Shown: positions 44,743 to 51,813 of the stretch, piece after piece | Layout: the number at the start of each line of letters is the position of its first letter | How positions within the stretch are numbered: the first letter of the stretch is position 1 | Assembly: GCA_002418265.1 (NCBI GenBank) | Contig: DIDS01000030.1 | Span: 1 to 64,000, forward strand | From: Acidimicrobiia bacterium UBA5794 | Lineage (GTDB): Bacteria; Actinomycetota; Acidimicrobiia; Spongiisociales; UBA5794 | DNA: 64,000 nucleotides | Direction: 5' to 3' | The notes under the pieces: generated by a model | What the model saw: the letters and a program-made list of their open reading frames with translations, nothing else | What the model was told of the DNA's origin: nothing | Database searches by the model: none | Translations under genes and position numbers: made by a program

Positions 44743-45786
44743 ATGGTTGCCAGACCAATCGATGCCGCCGAGGGATACCGATTGTTTCAGCAGGCACATG
44801 GGGCTGTTTCACTCGATGAGATCAACGAGTATCTTCGCGGTCTCGGCCTGCTCGAGGTCTCACCGCGGATGCTCGTGCACTACGAACGTCTATATCGGCA
44901 CGGCTACAGCTCGTACATTCCGATCAACCGGCTGGATATCGCGCTTGCCGGAGAGGACGCGTGGTCCGCTGAACTTCAGGCACGCTACCCCGAAATCGCT
45001 CAGCCAACAGATGGTGAAGCCATTTGGGATAGTCGCGTCCGTGCGGTCAAGGTCCTTTCTCTAGGGGTCTCGACTGCCACAGTCACGGGAGACCAAATAC
45101 CACAAGCAGGTGCTCCCATCGTGCTTCGACTGCTCACCACTGGTATCGAGAGGAACGGCACAGTCAGTCGTTCGGACCGAAACAGCGGTCGTTTCCATAT
45201 CGCGTTCGATCCATACACGAGTGTGCCCCTGGCACCAGCAGACTCCCCGATTACAGGTTCTCTGCGCGTTGAACTTCTGGAAAGCGCTGAGAACCTCGTG
45301 GCCATTGGCGACATCATCCTCAATCTCGACAGATTCCTAGTGCGAGCGGATCCTTCCCAGACTTCCCTAACGCGGGTCCGCAGCCTCGCCATGAGATCCC
45401 CAATCGAGATCCTGATCATCGGCGGCCTACTCCTCGAGGGTGCCCTCAGGATGGCTGAGAAGGTTATCCGAATGCGGAAGGACTGGCACGAGGGTACGAA
45501 AGCTGCCTATGAGTCTCAAGGAATCCGGCTGGACAACGAGGAGCGCACAGCCAACGCCCAGATGGAGACCGATGCAAAGCTGAAGAAGGCACTCCAGCGG
45601 GAGGTCGGCGCGTCCAATGCTCCGCTTCTTGAGTCCCTACAGCAGCCCCACCTGCCACTGGGCGACCCCGGGAGTCCCGACCGCCAGCAACTCTCAGACG
45701 CTGCGCAGGCCGCTGTCGATCTTCCCTGGAATGCAGAAATCGGACCAATAGCTGACCGAAAACCAACGGACGAAAGCCCAACGTAG
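44743..45786 (+). CDS. Unknown fifth protein of the helicase-methylase operon
   Basis: 347 residues. The ATG at 44743 starts 1 base after the methylase stop and has gaggaga 6 bases upstream, so it is surely co-translated. The first 70 residues (SLDEINEYLRGLGLLEVSPRM...YSSYIPINRLDIA) look like a winged-helix or HTH domain. Residues 105-215 are beta-rich, of PilZ-like size (GAPIVLRLLTTGIERNGTVS...GRFHIAFDPY). A hydrophobic helix lies near 225-245 (SPIEILIIGGLLLEGALRMA), then a charged helix and a polar Pro-rich tail. No family is recognised. It could tether the system to the membrane or sense DNA. Confidence 0.75.
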   Translation: MVARPIDAAEGYRLFQQAHGAVSLDEINEYLRGLGLLEVSPRMLVHYERLYRHGYSSYIPINRLDIALAGEDAWSAELQARYPEIAQPTDGEAIWDSRVRAVKVLSLGVSTATVTGDQIPQAGAPIVLRLLTTGIERNGTVSRSDRNSGRFHIAFDPYTSVPLAPADSPITGSLRVELLESAENLVAIGDIILNLDRFLVRADPSQTSLTRVRSLAMRSPIEILIIGGLLLEGALRMAEKVIRMRKDWHEGTKAAYESQGIRLDNEERTANAQMETDAKLKKALQREVGASNAPLLESLQQPHLPLGDPGSPDRQQLSDAAQAAVDLPWNAEIGPIADRKPTDESPT

Positions 45787-45931
45787 TCGCCTTCCAAGCC
45801 TCTGCAATCTCGAGCGGTGGCCAGCATCAACGGTATCGCTTTTCCGGTCGGCTCGGTGGGGTGGCATACGTACTTCTTCGACTGCGACACTTCGATCCGG
45901 ACCGAGGCTCCCGAGGGAACGTGCTGCCCGG

Positions 45932-47143
45932 TCAGGCTATCGCTCGCGGCGCCCATTCAACCTCCGTCCTCGAAAGCGGAACAAGGGTGCCCAGCGCAAG
46001 GTCGTGGAGTCGCTGCGAGATCTCGGTTGGTGGACCTCCAAGATTGAGTGGCAAGATAACCAGTCGTTGCTCGGACCAGGTCTCGATCCGAACTACGGGA
46101 TCATCCTGACTGGTCGCCCCGTACAAGAGCACACCGTTGCGAAGGCCGATGGCATCGCAGTACGCCAACAGTTGGTAGTAATCGGAGTTCTGCCCGAAGC
46201 CGTCCTCGGTGAGTTTGTATTTCACGTCCGCAACCAGGATCGGCTCGCCCCGCCGATAGAAGACGAGATCGGGGTACATCGTCACTTTGTGTGCGGTGTC
46301 GAGATAGGTCTTCACCTGGTCGTGGACTTCCAGCTTGCCGGCCAGGTGCCGACGAAGCTGGATCGTCACGAAACGTTCAAAGAGATGGTTCATGTTGATG
46401 AGGAAGGTCGACGCCTCCAATCTTCCTGTCCGATCCTTGATGCCGCCCGAGCGCAGGATCACTTGGGCCATCCGCAGCGAAGGCTCGTAGTAGCGGTTGA
46501 GCCTGGTCAGGGTGATTGGTGAAATCGCTCGCGGATCTACGGCGTCCGCCCCGGCGAGGAGGTCTACGGTCCGCCGAAGATTGCGGCGAACCGCCGGGGC
46601 AATATCTGGGAAGGTGGCAAGGACGACAGCAGCTGCACGAAGCATCCGATTCTCGGGGATGTCGATCGATAGTTCGTCGAACTGACATGCGATCGGAGCC
46701 GGCATACCCCCAGCGTGAAGCATCGCCGGGATGTCAATTCGACCGCGAAGCGCGACCAGAGTCTCGTTGTGCTCCTTGTAGGCCTTGAGTACACCACGAC
46801 GCAAAGTATGCGCAACCAGCCTCTCGTAGAACGCCGCGAGGGCCGGGAGTAGCTCAGCCTCCTCGAAGCCGACCAATGAGGTACCGAAATCGACGTCGGC
46901 CTCCCGAGCCGACAGCATGTAGAAGAGATTCTCAAGTGGAATCTTCGGTCGAATCATGATCGCCAGATCGCCGATCCGGACGGCTCCTACGTACGAGGTC
47001 GCCTTCAGGTTCCACGTGTCTCGCCGCTGTCCTGGAAATATCTCGATCGCGTTTCCGGCTGCTCTCCGGAGTGCATCGACCTGATCGAAAGAAAGCTCGA
47101 CGTCTTGCGCCTCACTCCACTCCTGGAGTTGGATTGTCGTCAC
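45932..47143 (-). CDS. mcrC: McrC-like nuclease subunit of a type IV restriction system
   Basis: 403 residues from the GTG at 47143, chosen for its ggaggg ribosome site and because readthrough of the mcrB frame would overlap it. The N-terminal beta domain is of McrC type (WNLKATSYVGAVRIGDLAIMI RPK region). A helical middle leads to the C-terminal PD-(D/E)XK nuclease near residues 289-310 with YPDLVFY and ILVADVKYK. McrC cuts DNA when activated by the McrB ring. It is the last gene of the minus-strand arm and converges on the helicase-methylase operon, 145 bp from its end. Confidence 0.88.
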   Translation of the reverse strand: MTTIQLQEWSEAQDVELSFDQVDALRRAAGNAIEIFPGQRRDTWNLKATSYVGAVRIGDLAIMIRPKIPLENLFYMLSAREADVDFGTSLVGFEEAELLPALAAFYERLVAHTLRRGVLKAYKEHNETLVALRGRIDIPAMLHAGGMPAPIACQFDELSIDIPENRMLRAAAVVLATFPDIAPAVRRNLRRTVDLLAGADAVDPRAISPITLTRLNRYYEPSLRMAQVILRSGGIKDRTGRLEASTFLINMNHLFERFVTIQLRRHLAGKLEVHDQVKTYLDTAHKVTMYPDLVFYRRGEPILVADVKYKLTEDGFGQNSDYYQLLAYCDAIGLRNGVLLYGATSQDDPVVRIETWSEQRLVILPLNLGGPPTEISQRLHDLALGTLVPLSRTEVEWAPRAIA

Positions 47144-47243
47144 CGTCGCCCTCCGTCTCGTCCATTGGAGCGACTTGAGCCTTGTAGCGCTTGAGGGCCG
47201 TGCCGAATCGGTACCGGTTCGTCCCGATCTCATCGCCATAGAG

Positions 47244-48434
47244 CTATTCCTCGATGTACGGGAACACGGAGTACGTCCAGATCTGCTCGAGGATCTCGTC
47301 AGTGAGACCCTCTCGCATGAAGTGGCTCGGTCCAATCTGCAAGTGAGGGCCACCAAGGTGTTCTCGAAGTTCTGCGTTGACCATATCGAGCAGATCTGCG
47401 ATCCACTCGGGCTCCCGATTGGCAGCAAGCCATCGACGGAGGAGCTCTTCCATGGGTCCCTGGTCAGGGAAGAAGCCAACGAAGTGAAATCGGCGACGCA
47501 TGGCAGCATCGACGAGAGAGATGGATCGATCGGCGGTGTTCATGGTGCCGACGATCCACAAGTTCTTGGGCAACTCGAAAGGTTCGTCTGGCCGGTACAA
47601 CGACCTGATGGTCTCTTCCCGATACTCGAGGAGGAACAACAGCTCGCCAAAGACCTTGGGAAGGTTCGCCCGGTTGATCTCGTCAATCACCAACACGTGC
47701 TGCTTCGACGGGTTGTCGCGTGCACGATCGGCGATCAATGCCAAGGGACCCTTGACCAGGCGGTAGGTGAGTTGCCCACGCACATCAGTTTCTGGGCGAA
47801 AGCCCTCGAAGAAGTCCTCGTACGAGGTGGACGGGTGGAACTGAACGAGCATCCGCTGGGCGGGGTCGGGTGCAATCGCTTTGGCAAGCTCTCTGGCGAC
47901 GTATGTTTTTCCAGTGCCCGGTGGACCGTAGAAGATCATTTGGCCTTTGTCCTCGAGAAGTCCTACGAACTCCTCGAGTACCGCACGGTCGACGAATACT
48001 TTGTCGGCCAGGTTGCCGATGTGGTCGATCTCATCCGCAGACTCGATCTCCCCGTCCCCGCGCTCGGAAAACCAATACAAGAATCGAGCCATCCCATAGG
48101 TATCGTCACCAAAGAATGGGCTGAGACGATCGCCAAGAAGCTCGTTGGATCGCACCAGCCGTCCACCCGTATCGACGCTATCGAGACCATCCTCATGCAG
48201 ATCGAGAAGTTTGAGCATCCGTCCCTTGCCTTTTGGCCCCCGGTAGACACAAACGGGAACGACCTCGGATGGGTACTCAATTGCGAGCAGCTTTGTGATC
48301 ACGGCCTCGCCAAAACCCTTCACACCACGTTCGGACTCGTCTAACAGCGCGTTCACACGATCCTCCAGCGGATCACTGCCACGAAGGAGATACTCGAGAT
48401 TGTTGGCGAACGTATCGAGTTCCTCAGGGCTCAT
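47244..48434 (-). CDS. mcrB: McrB-like AAA+ GTPase, shortened by an amber codon
   Basis: 396 residues. The AAA+ core has Walker A YGPPGTGKT near residue 170, HPSTSYEDFFEGF, Walker B HVLVIDEINRAN and the McrB GTPase signature GTMNTADRS. The N-terminus is short, about 140 residues before the core, with no known modified-base-binding domain. The TAG at 47246-47244 interrupts the frame. Beyond it the same frame continues for 43 codons (LYGDEIGTNRYRFGTALKRY...) to a stop at 47112, which would overlap mcrC in the usual way. The normal end of McrB proteins has Gln at this kind of position, so a CAG-to-TAG change is likely. The Walker and GTPase motifs are intact. Confidence 0.87.
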   Translation of the reverse strand: MSPEELDTFANNLEYLLRGSDPLEDRVNALLDESERGVKGFGEAVITKLLAIEYPSEVVPVCVYRGPKGKGRMLKLLDLHEDGLDSVDTGGRLVRSNELLGDRLSPFFGDDTYGMARFLYWFSERGDGEIESADEIDHIGNLADKVFVDRAVLEEFVGLLEDKGQMIFYGPPGTGKTYVARELAKAIAPDPAQRMLVQFHPSTSYEDFFEGFRPETDVRGQLTYRLVKGPLALIADRARDNPSKQHVLVIDEINRANLPKVFGELLFLLEYREETIRSLYRPDEPFELPKNLWIVGTMNTADRSISLVDAAMRRRFHFVGFFPDQGPMEELLRRWLAANREPEWIADLLDMVNAELREHLGGPHLQIGPSHFMREGLTDEILEQIWTYSVFPYIEE

Positions 48435-49809
48435 CTGTCCAAGTGAGATATTCAGATGTGACTGGGGCCAGGGTGGGCGTATCGACCGGTGTTATAGATC
48501 CGGCGAAACTCCGGAAAATCGAATCCGAGGAGCCCATTCCCGATATCACGGTCGCCATCTGGGCGCGTTCCGCCTTGTTGTTGGTGTCCGCATCTGTCGG
48601 ATAACCAGTCTGTTCGCGGAACTCCGCTACTGCATCGTGGAGTGGATCGTCGGCTACATCAGCGGTGCTCGGTGCTTCACCTGAGGCGACCACCATGGCA
48701 TCAAATATTGCCTGTAACTTGGCAACTGTCCCCAACACCTGATCACCCACATCGGGACCGGTGAGACCGCCCGGGAACCACTCACCGACATACAGTTCAC
48801 CTTTCGGAAGCTCGTTGCCTACAGGTCGGAGTCGGTCGCCTTCCTTGTGCATATGTACCTCGAAGAACTGCACATCGTCGGGTAAGCCAATCTGCTGGAC
48901 TGCCACTGCCATTTCGGCGTAGTCGGCGTACTTGCGCTGAGAGCCGAAGTGCGCTCCGATCGCCAAACCCTTTGGCGTTGCCCAGACGCGGATGGAAGGC
49001 ATCACCATGTTCTTTTCGATCGTGTAGATCGCGTAGGCGTCTGCTCGAAATGGTTGATCATCGTTATAGCCCACGCGTGGATCTGTCTTCGAGGTCATGA
49101 GATCTCGAACTAGCAGAGCAGCGACCTCATCCTTGAGGCCACGCGCGAGCATGTCCATTTCACCGAGCGCCGCGTGGATGTTTCGTCCCGCTTGATTTCG
49201 CACTTCGTCGGACGGGTACCCGCCCGCCTCGTGCCAACTCATGAGGTGACGGCTGTTCTCCTGAAGACGCCCATACAAGCCCGGACTTAATGATCGAGAG
49301 CCTCTGTCGTTGAGATTGGCAAGTGCGTGAACCGTCTCGACCGCAGGAAGGCTGGATGCCAAAATGAGAGTTCGATACTGGAGATACCGATCATCCGGCT
49401 CCAAGTATCGCGGAAGGAGACGAAGCACCTGCAAAACCGGTTCTGCACTTGCTGACAGCCACGGCCACTCCAGCGGGTCCTGCAGACACCAGACCATCGA
49501 CGTCGCCAGCGGGGAGAAGCCAGACCCTGGGAACATCTTCTCTGTTTCCTCAGCGAGGTCCACCAGGGACAGGATCTTGATCCTGGCGTCTTGCTCCGAG
49601 CCGGGAACCGTGAAGGCCTCAGCGACGATCAATGCTGCTTCGGGACCTGCAGCCCGATTTGCCAATGTGCCTAAGAACGTCCGATGTGCCCCCTTCTTGA
49701 ACCACGACGGCATCTTGGGGAGTTGCATGAGTGAGTCGGCGAAGGACCTCAGGTCTAGATCGACTCGAAGGCGGTCGATGGCATCGACGACTGCTTGTCG
49801 GTTCTCCAA
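48424..49809 (-). CDS. Unknown 461-residue protein of the McrBC operon
   Basis: 461 residues, overlapping the mcrB start by 11 bp, so co-translated. The first 250 residues are mainly helical (GFSPLATSMVWCLQDPLEW; VHALANLNDRGSRSLSPGLY). A region near 265-360 is beta-rich (SIRVWATPKGLAIGAHFGSQ; QFFEVHMHKEGD), and the C-terminus is loosely ordered. No domain is recognised. Because this McrB lacks a DNA-recognition domain, the natural guess is that this protein, or the small one upstream, recognises the modified DNA. That is inference from gene order. Confidence 0.75.
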   Translation of the reverse strand: MENRQAVVDAIDRLRVDLDLRSFADSLMQLPKMPSWFKKGAHRTFLGTLANRAAGPEAALIVAEAFTVPGSEQDARIKILSLVDLAEETEKMFPGSGFSPLATSMVWCLQDPLEWPWLSASAEPVLQVLRLLPRYLEPDDRYLQYRTLILASSLPAVETVHALANLNDRGSRSLSPGLYGRLQENSRHLMSWHEAGGYPSDEVRNQAGRNIHAALGEMDMLARGLKDEVAALLVRDLMTSKTDPRVGYNDDQPFRADAYAIYTIEKNMVMPSIRVWATPKGLAIGAHFGSQRKYADYAEMAVAVQQIGLPDDVQFFEVHMHKEGDRLRPVGNELPKGELYVGEWFPGGLTGPDVGDQVLGTVAKLQAIFDAMVVASGEAPSTADVADDPLHDAVAEFREQTGYPTDADTNNKAERAQMATVISGMGSSDSIFRSFAGSITPVDTPTLAPVTSEYLTWTDEP

Positions 49810-49872
49810 CCACGCCTCAGGAGACGCGAATGGGTCTTCGCCTCCCGAGCCCCGCCAATCATCAACGAGAGT

Positions 49873-50199
49873 TTAAAGTGTCGACGCTATGTGTTGTGTG
49901 TCAGTCGTCATGCCGTCCGATCCTTGGCCTCCGTCCTTCGGCACAATCGTAAACCCAAGGTCACGCAGGACCGGGTTGGCGCTTCCCGGTGCGTCCCCAC
50001 CATTGAAATCATCGTTCCGGAGAACGCTCCCATGCACGCGTCGCGCGGCGAGTCCGACAACTGCCTTCGGTGGATAGCGTCGATCCTTATGTACGAGGTC
50101 GTACTTCGTCGAGTCCCCAAACGAATGCTCAATGCCGCCATCGAGATCCTCAAGTGCCGCGAGGACGTCCTCCCTGATGATACCGGATGGGATGGTCAT
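49873..50199 (-). CDS. Small ScoMcrA-type head or sulfur-binding domain protein
   Basis: 108 residues made of a single module: REDVLAALEDLD, then TKYDLVHKDRRYPPKAVVGL and VLRDLGFTIV. I recognise the R-x-D-V-x-x-A...K-Y-x-L-V-H...R-R-Y-x-x-K...L-x-x-L-G-F pattern from the accessory domains of ScoMcrA-like type IV restriction enzymes. The pattern is either the N-terminal head or, given Tyr-Pro-Pro-Lys-Ala, the phosphorothioate-DNA-binding domain. Here it is a free-standing gene 63 bp before the unknown gene and mcrBC. It probably gives the McrBC machine its DNA target. Confidence 0.7.
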   Translation of the reverse strand: MTIPSGIIREDVLAALEDLDGGIEHSFGDSTKYDLVHKDRRYPPKAVVGLAARRVHGSVLRNDDFNGGDAPGSANPVLRDLGFTIVPKDGGQGSDGMTTDTQHIASTL

Positions 50200-50361
50200 G
50201 GCCTACATGATGGCTGATATCAGCGGAGATGTCGTGCATCGTGCAGAACACCTGGTGTTGGCTTGTGCCCGGCCAGCCCTACTCGAATCGAGAGCGGCAT
50301 ACGCAAGGCTCAGCGATCATTCGGCCTGAGGAATCGACAGAGAGCCGCCAGCATTGCGCGT

Positions 50362-51813
50362 TCATGAGCGAAACCTCACACAGCGGGGTTCGTAGGGACA
50401 GGTCGTGCACCACTCGCCGACCGAATACTGGGGTTCAGCCGCGTCGAGTGGATGCCACTCAACGAGCGGCGAGAGAAGCGACGCAACCAGCTGCTCGGCC
50501 TCCTCCAAGGCATCCCCGTCGTAGACCACCCGCAGACACTGGGGATCACCCGGCCCGCCTAGCGAATGTTGGTGAACGGCAACGGTCTCGACACCGAGAA
50601 GGCGAGCGACGGAGATCGCGTACAAGGCCGTCTCTCGTTCGTCGATACGATCGGAAGTCCTCCCCGTTCGATGCTCGATGACAGCGGGAGTACCGTCTGA
50701 TTCTCGTCCTACGGCATCGGTCCGGGCGATAACGGTCACAGCTACGGGAGCCCCGTCACTGACGTTGCCATCAGGGTCGGCATCGAGTCCGTTCAACACG
50801 AATGTCGCCCCGACCTGGTACTCAGTTCGCCGATACTCGACCGAAACGTGATCCTGCTCGATCTGCTTGTGTCGGTCGTAGAGCGCAGTCAGGACCTGTC
50901 GATCGTCCGGGGAAACACCTTCGAGCTCCATCGCGAACGCCGCATTCTGATCGTCGGCGAGCAACACGGCCGCGACTACCTCGTGGAACAAAAGACCGCC
51001 TGCTGCGGCAGGGCTGACCACATCGTCGATGTCCTTGGGTATGACATGCAACGCCTTCCACGCAAGGCGACGATGGCACTGCTCAAGGCGGAGGACGTCT
51101 GACTTGGAAACTCGGATCGTGCGTTGACGTGTGCCGACCCGATAGCCGGTAGGCGCGGGGTATTGGCCGCACAGAGCAATCCGGTCGCAGCGATAACACT
51201 GCCACCCCGGCTTCCGGACCTTCATGTTCCGGTATCGCGCTGCTATCTCGTACAGACGCTCAAGATCTACATCTCGCTCGTCGGGCGAAAGCTCGATCGG
51301 TTCGATCGTGCCATCTCGAAGCATGAGATCGGCAAACCGTGCACTGGAATCGCTGCCACCGAGCAAGATCGCAGCTTCGGCATTCGAGGTTCCCTGCCTG
51401 CCCGTCTTGATCTTGAATCGCTCGATTCTTCCCGAATCGTGTGGATCGGTGACGACAAGCTGAATGTAGGAAGCGAGCTCCACGTTGAGTTCGGGATGGT
51501 CGATGAGAACGAGGTTGTCGTCCGGATCGAATTGCACCTCAGCGTCAGAGGCCCCCAGCACGACGACCCCGTTGTTTACAAGGTCCGTCACCAACTCCCG
51601 TTGCACCGGATCGAGCCATGCGGCATTCTCATTCACGGCTCGACCCACATCGCCGCCATTGGAGAGCGCAGCCTCGAGCGCGTATCGTACAGCCAACCAT
51701 CTGTCCAGAGCAGCACGAGGAAGCCTTGAAACCGGACCCACGCTTGCCGGACATTCATTGATCGCTTCGAGTTCGTCTGCCTTCAACCGCAGCGGGGGAT
51801 CAGAGTGATACAT
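50362..51813 (-). CDS. RecB/Cas4-like PD-(D/E)XK superfamily protein with two Cys clusters
   Basis: 483 residues from the ATG at 51813. The second half begins like a Cas4/AddB nuclease (LRLEQCHRRLAWK; GLLFHEVVAAVL). It has ARTDAVG...AVIEHRTG where a D...E-x-K catalytic site is expected, then the QhxxY-like ETALYAISVARLLG helix and a terminal CTTCPYEPRC cluster. The expected Lys appears as Arg (EHR). A similar but weaker half precedes it, ending with CYRCDRIALC. This may be a duplicated nuclease fold with one or both sites altered, or a nuclease with an unusual site. It overlaps the stop region of the 831-residue gene by 31 bp. Confidence 0.75.
   Translation of the reverse strand: MYHSDPPLRLKADELEAINECPASVGPVSRLPRAALDRWLAVRYALEAALSNGGDVGRAVNENAAWLDPVQRELVTDLVNNGVVVLGASDAEVQFDPDDNLVLIDHPELNVELASYIQLVVTDPHDSGRIERFKIKTGRQGTSNAEAAILLGGSDSSARFADLMLRDGTIEPIELSPDERDVDLERLYEIAARYRNMKVRKPGWQCYRCDRIALCGQYPAPTGYRVGTRQRTIRVSKSDVLRLEQCHRRLAWKALHVIPKDIDDVVSPAAAGGLLFHEVVAAVLLADDQNAAFAMELEGVSPDDRQVLTALYDRHKQIEQDHVSVEYRRTEYQVGATFVLNGLDADPDGNVSDGAPVAVTVIARTDAVGRESDGTPAVIEHRTGRTSDRIDERETALYAISVARLLGVETVAVHQHSLGGPGDPQCLRVVYDGDALEEAEQLVASLLSPLVEWHPLDAAEPQYSVGEWCTTCPYEPRCVRFRS

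Noticed and set aside
29498..45786. Straight call as BREX or canonical DISARM
   Set aside because: No pglZ, brxC or brxL gene, no PLD-type drmC and no separate drmB; only single components are shared.
45516..45956. Minus-strand frame after mcrC containing TGQHVPSG
   Set aside because: Overlaps the convergent 347-residue gene; resemblance to zinc-ribbon-like proteins is too weak.
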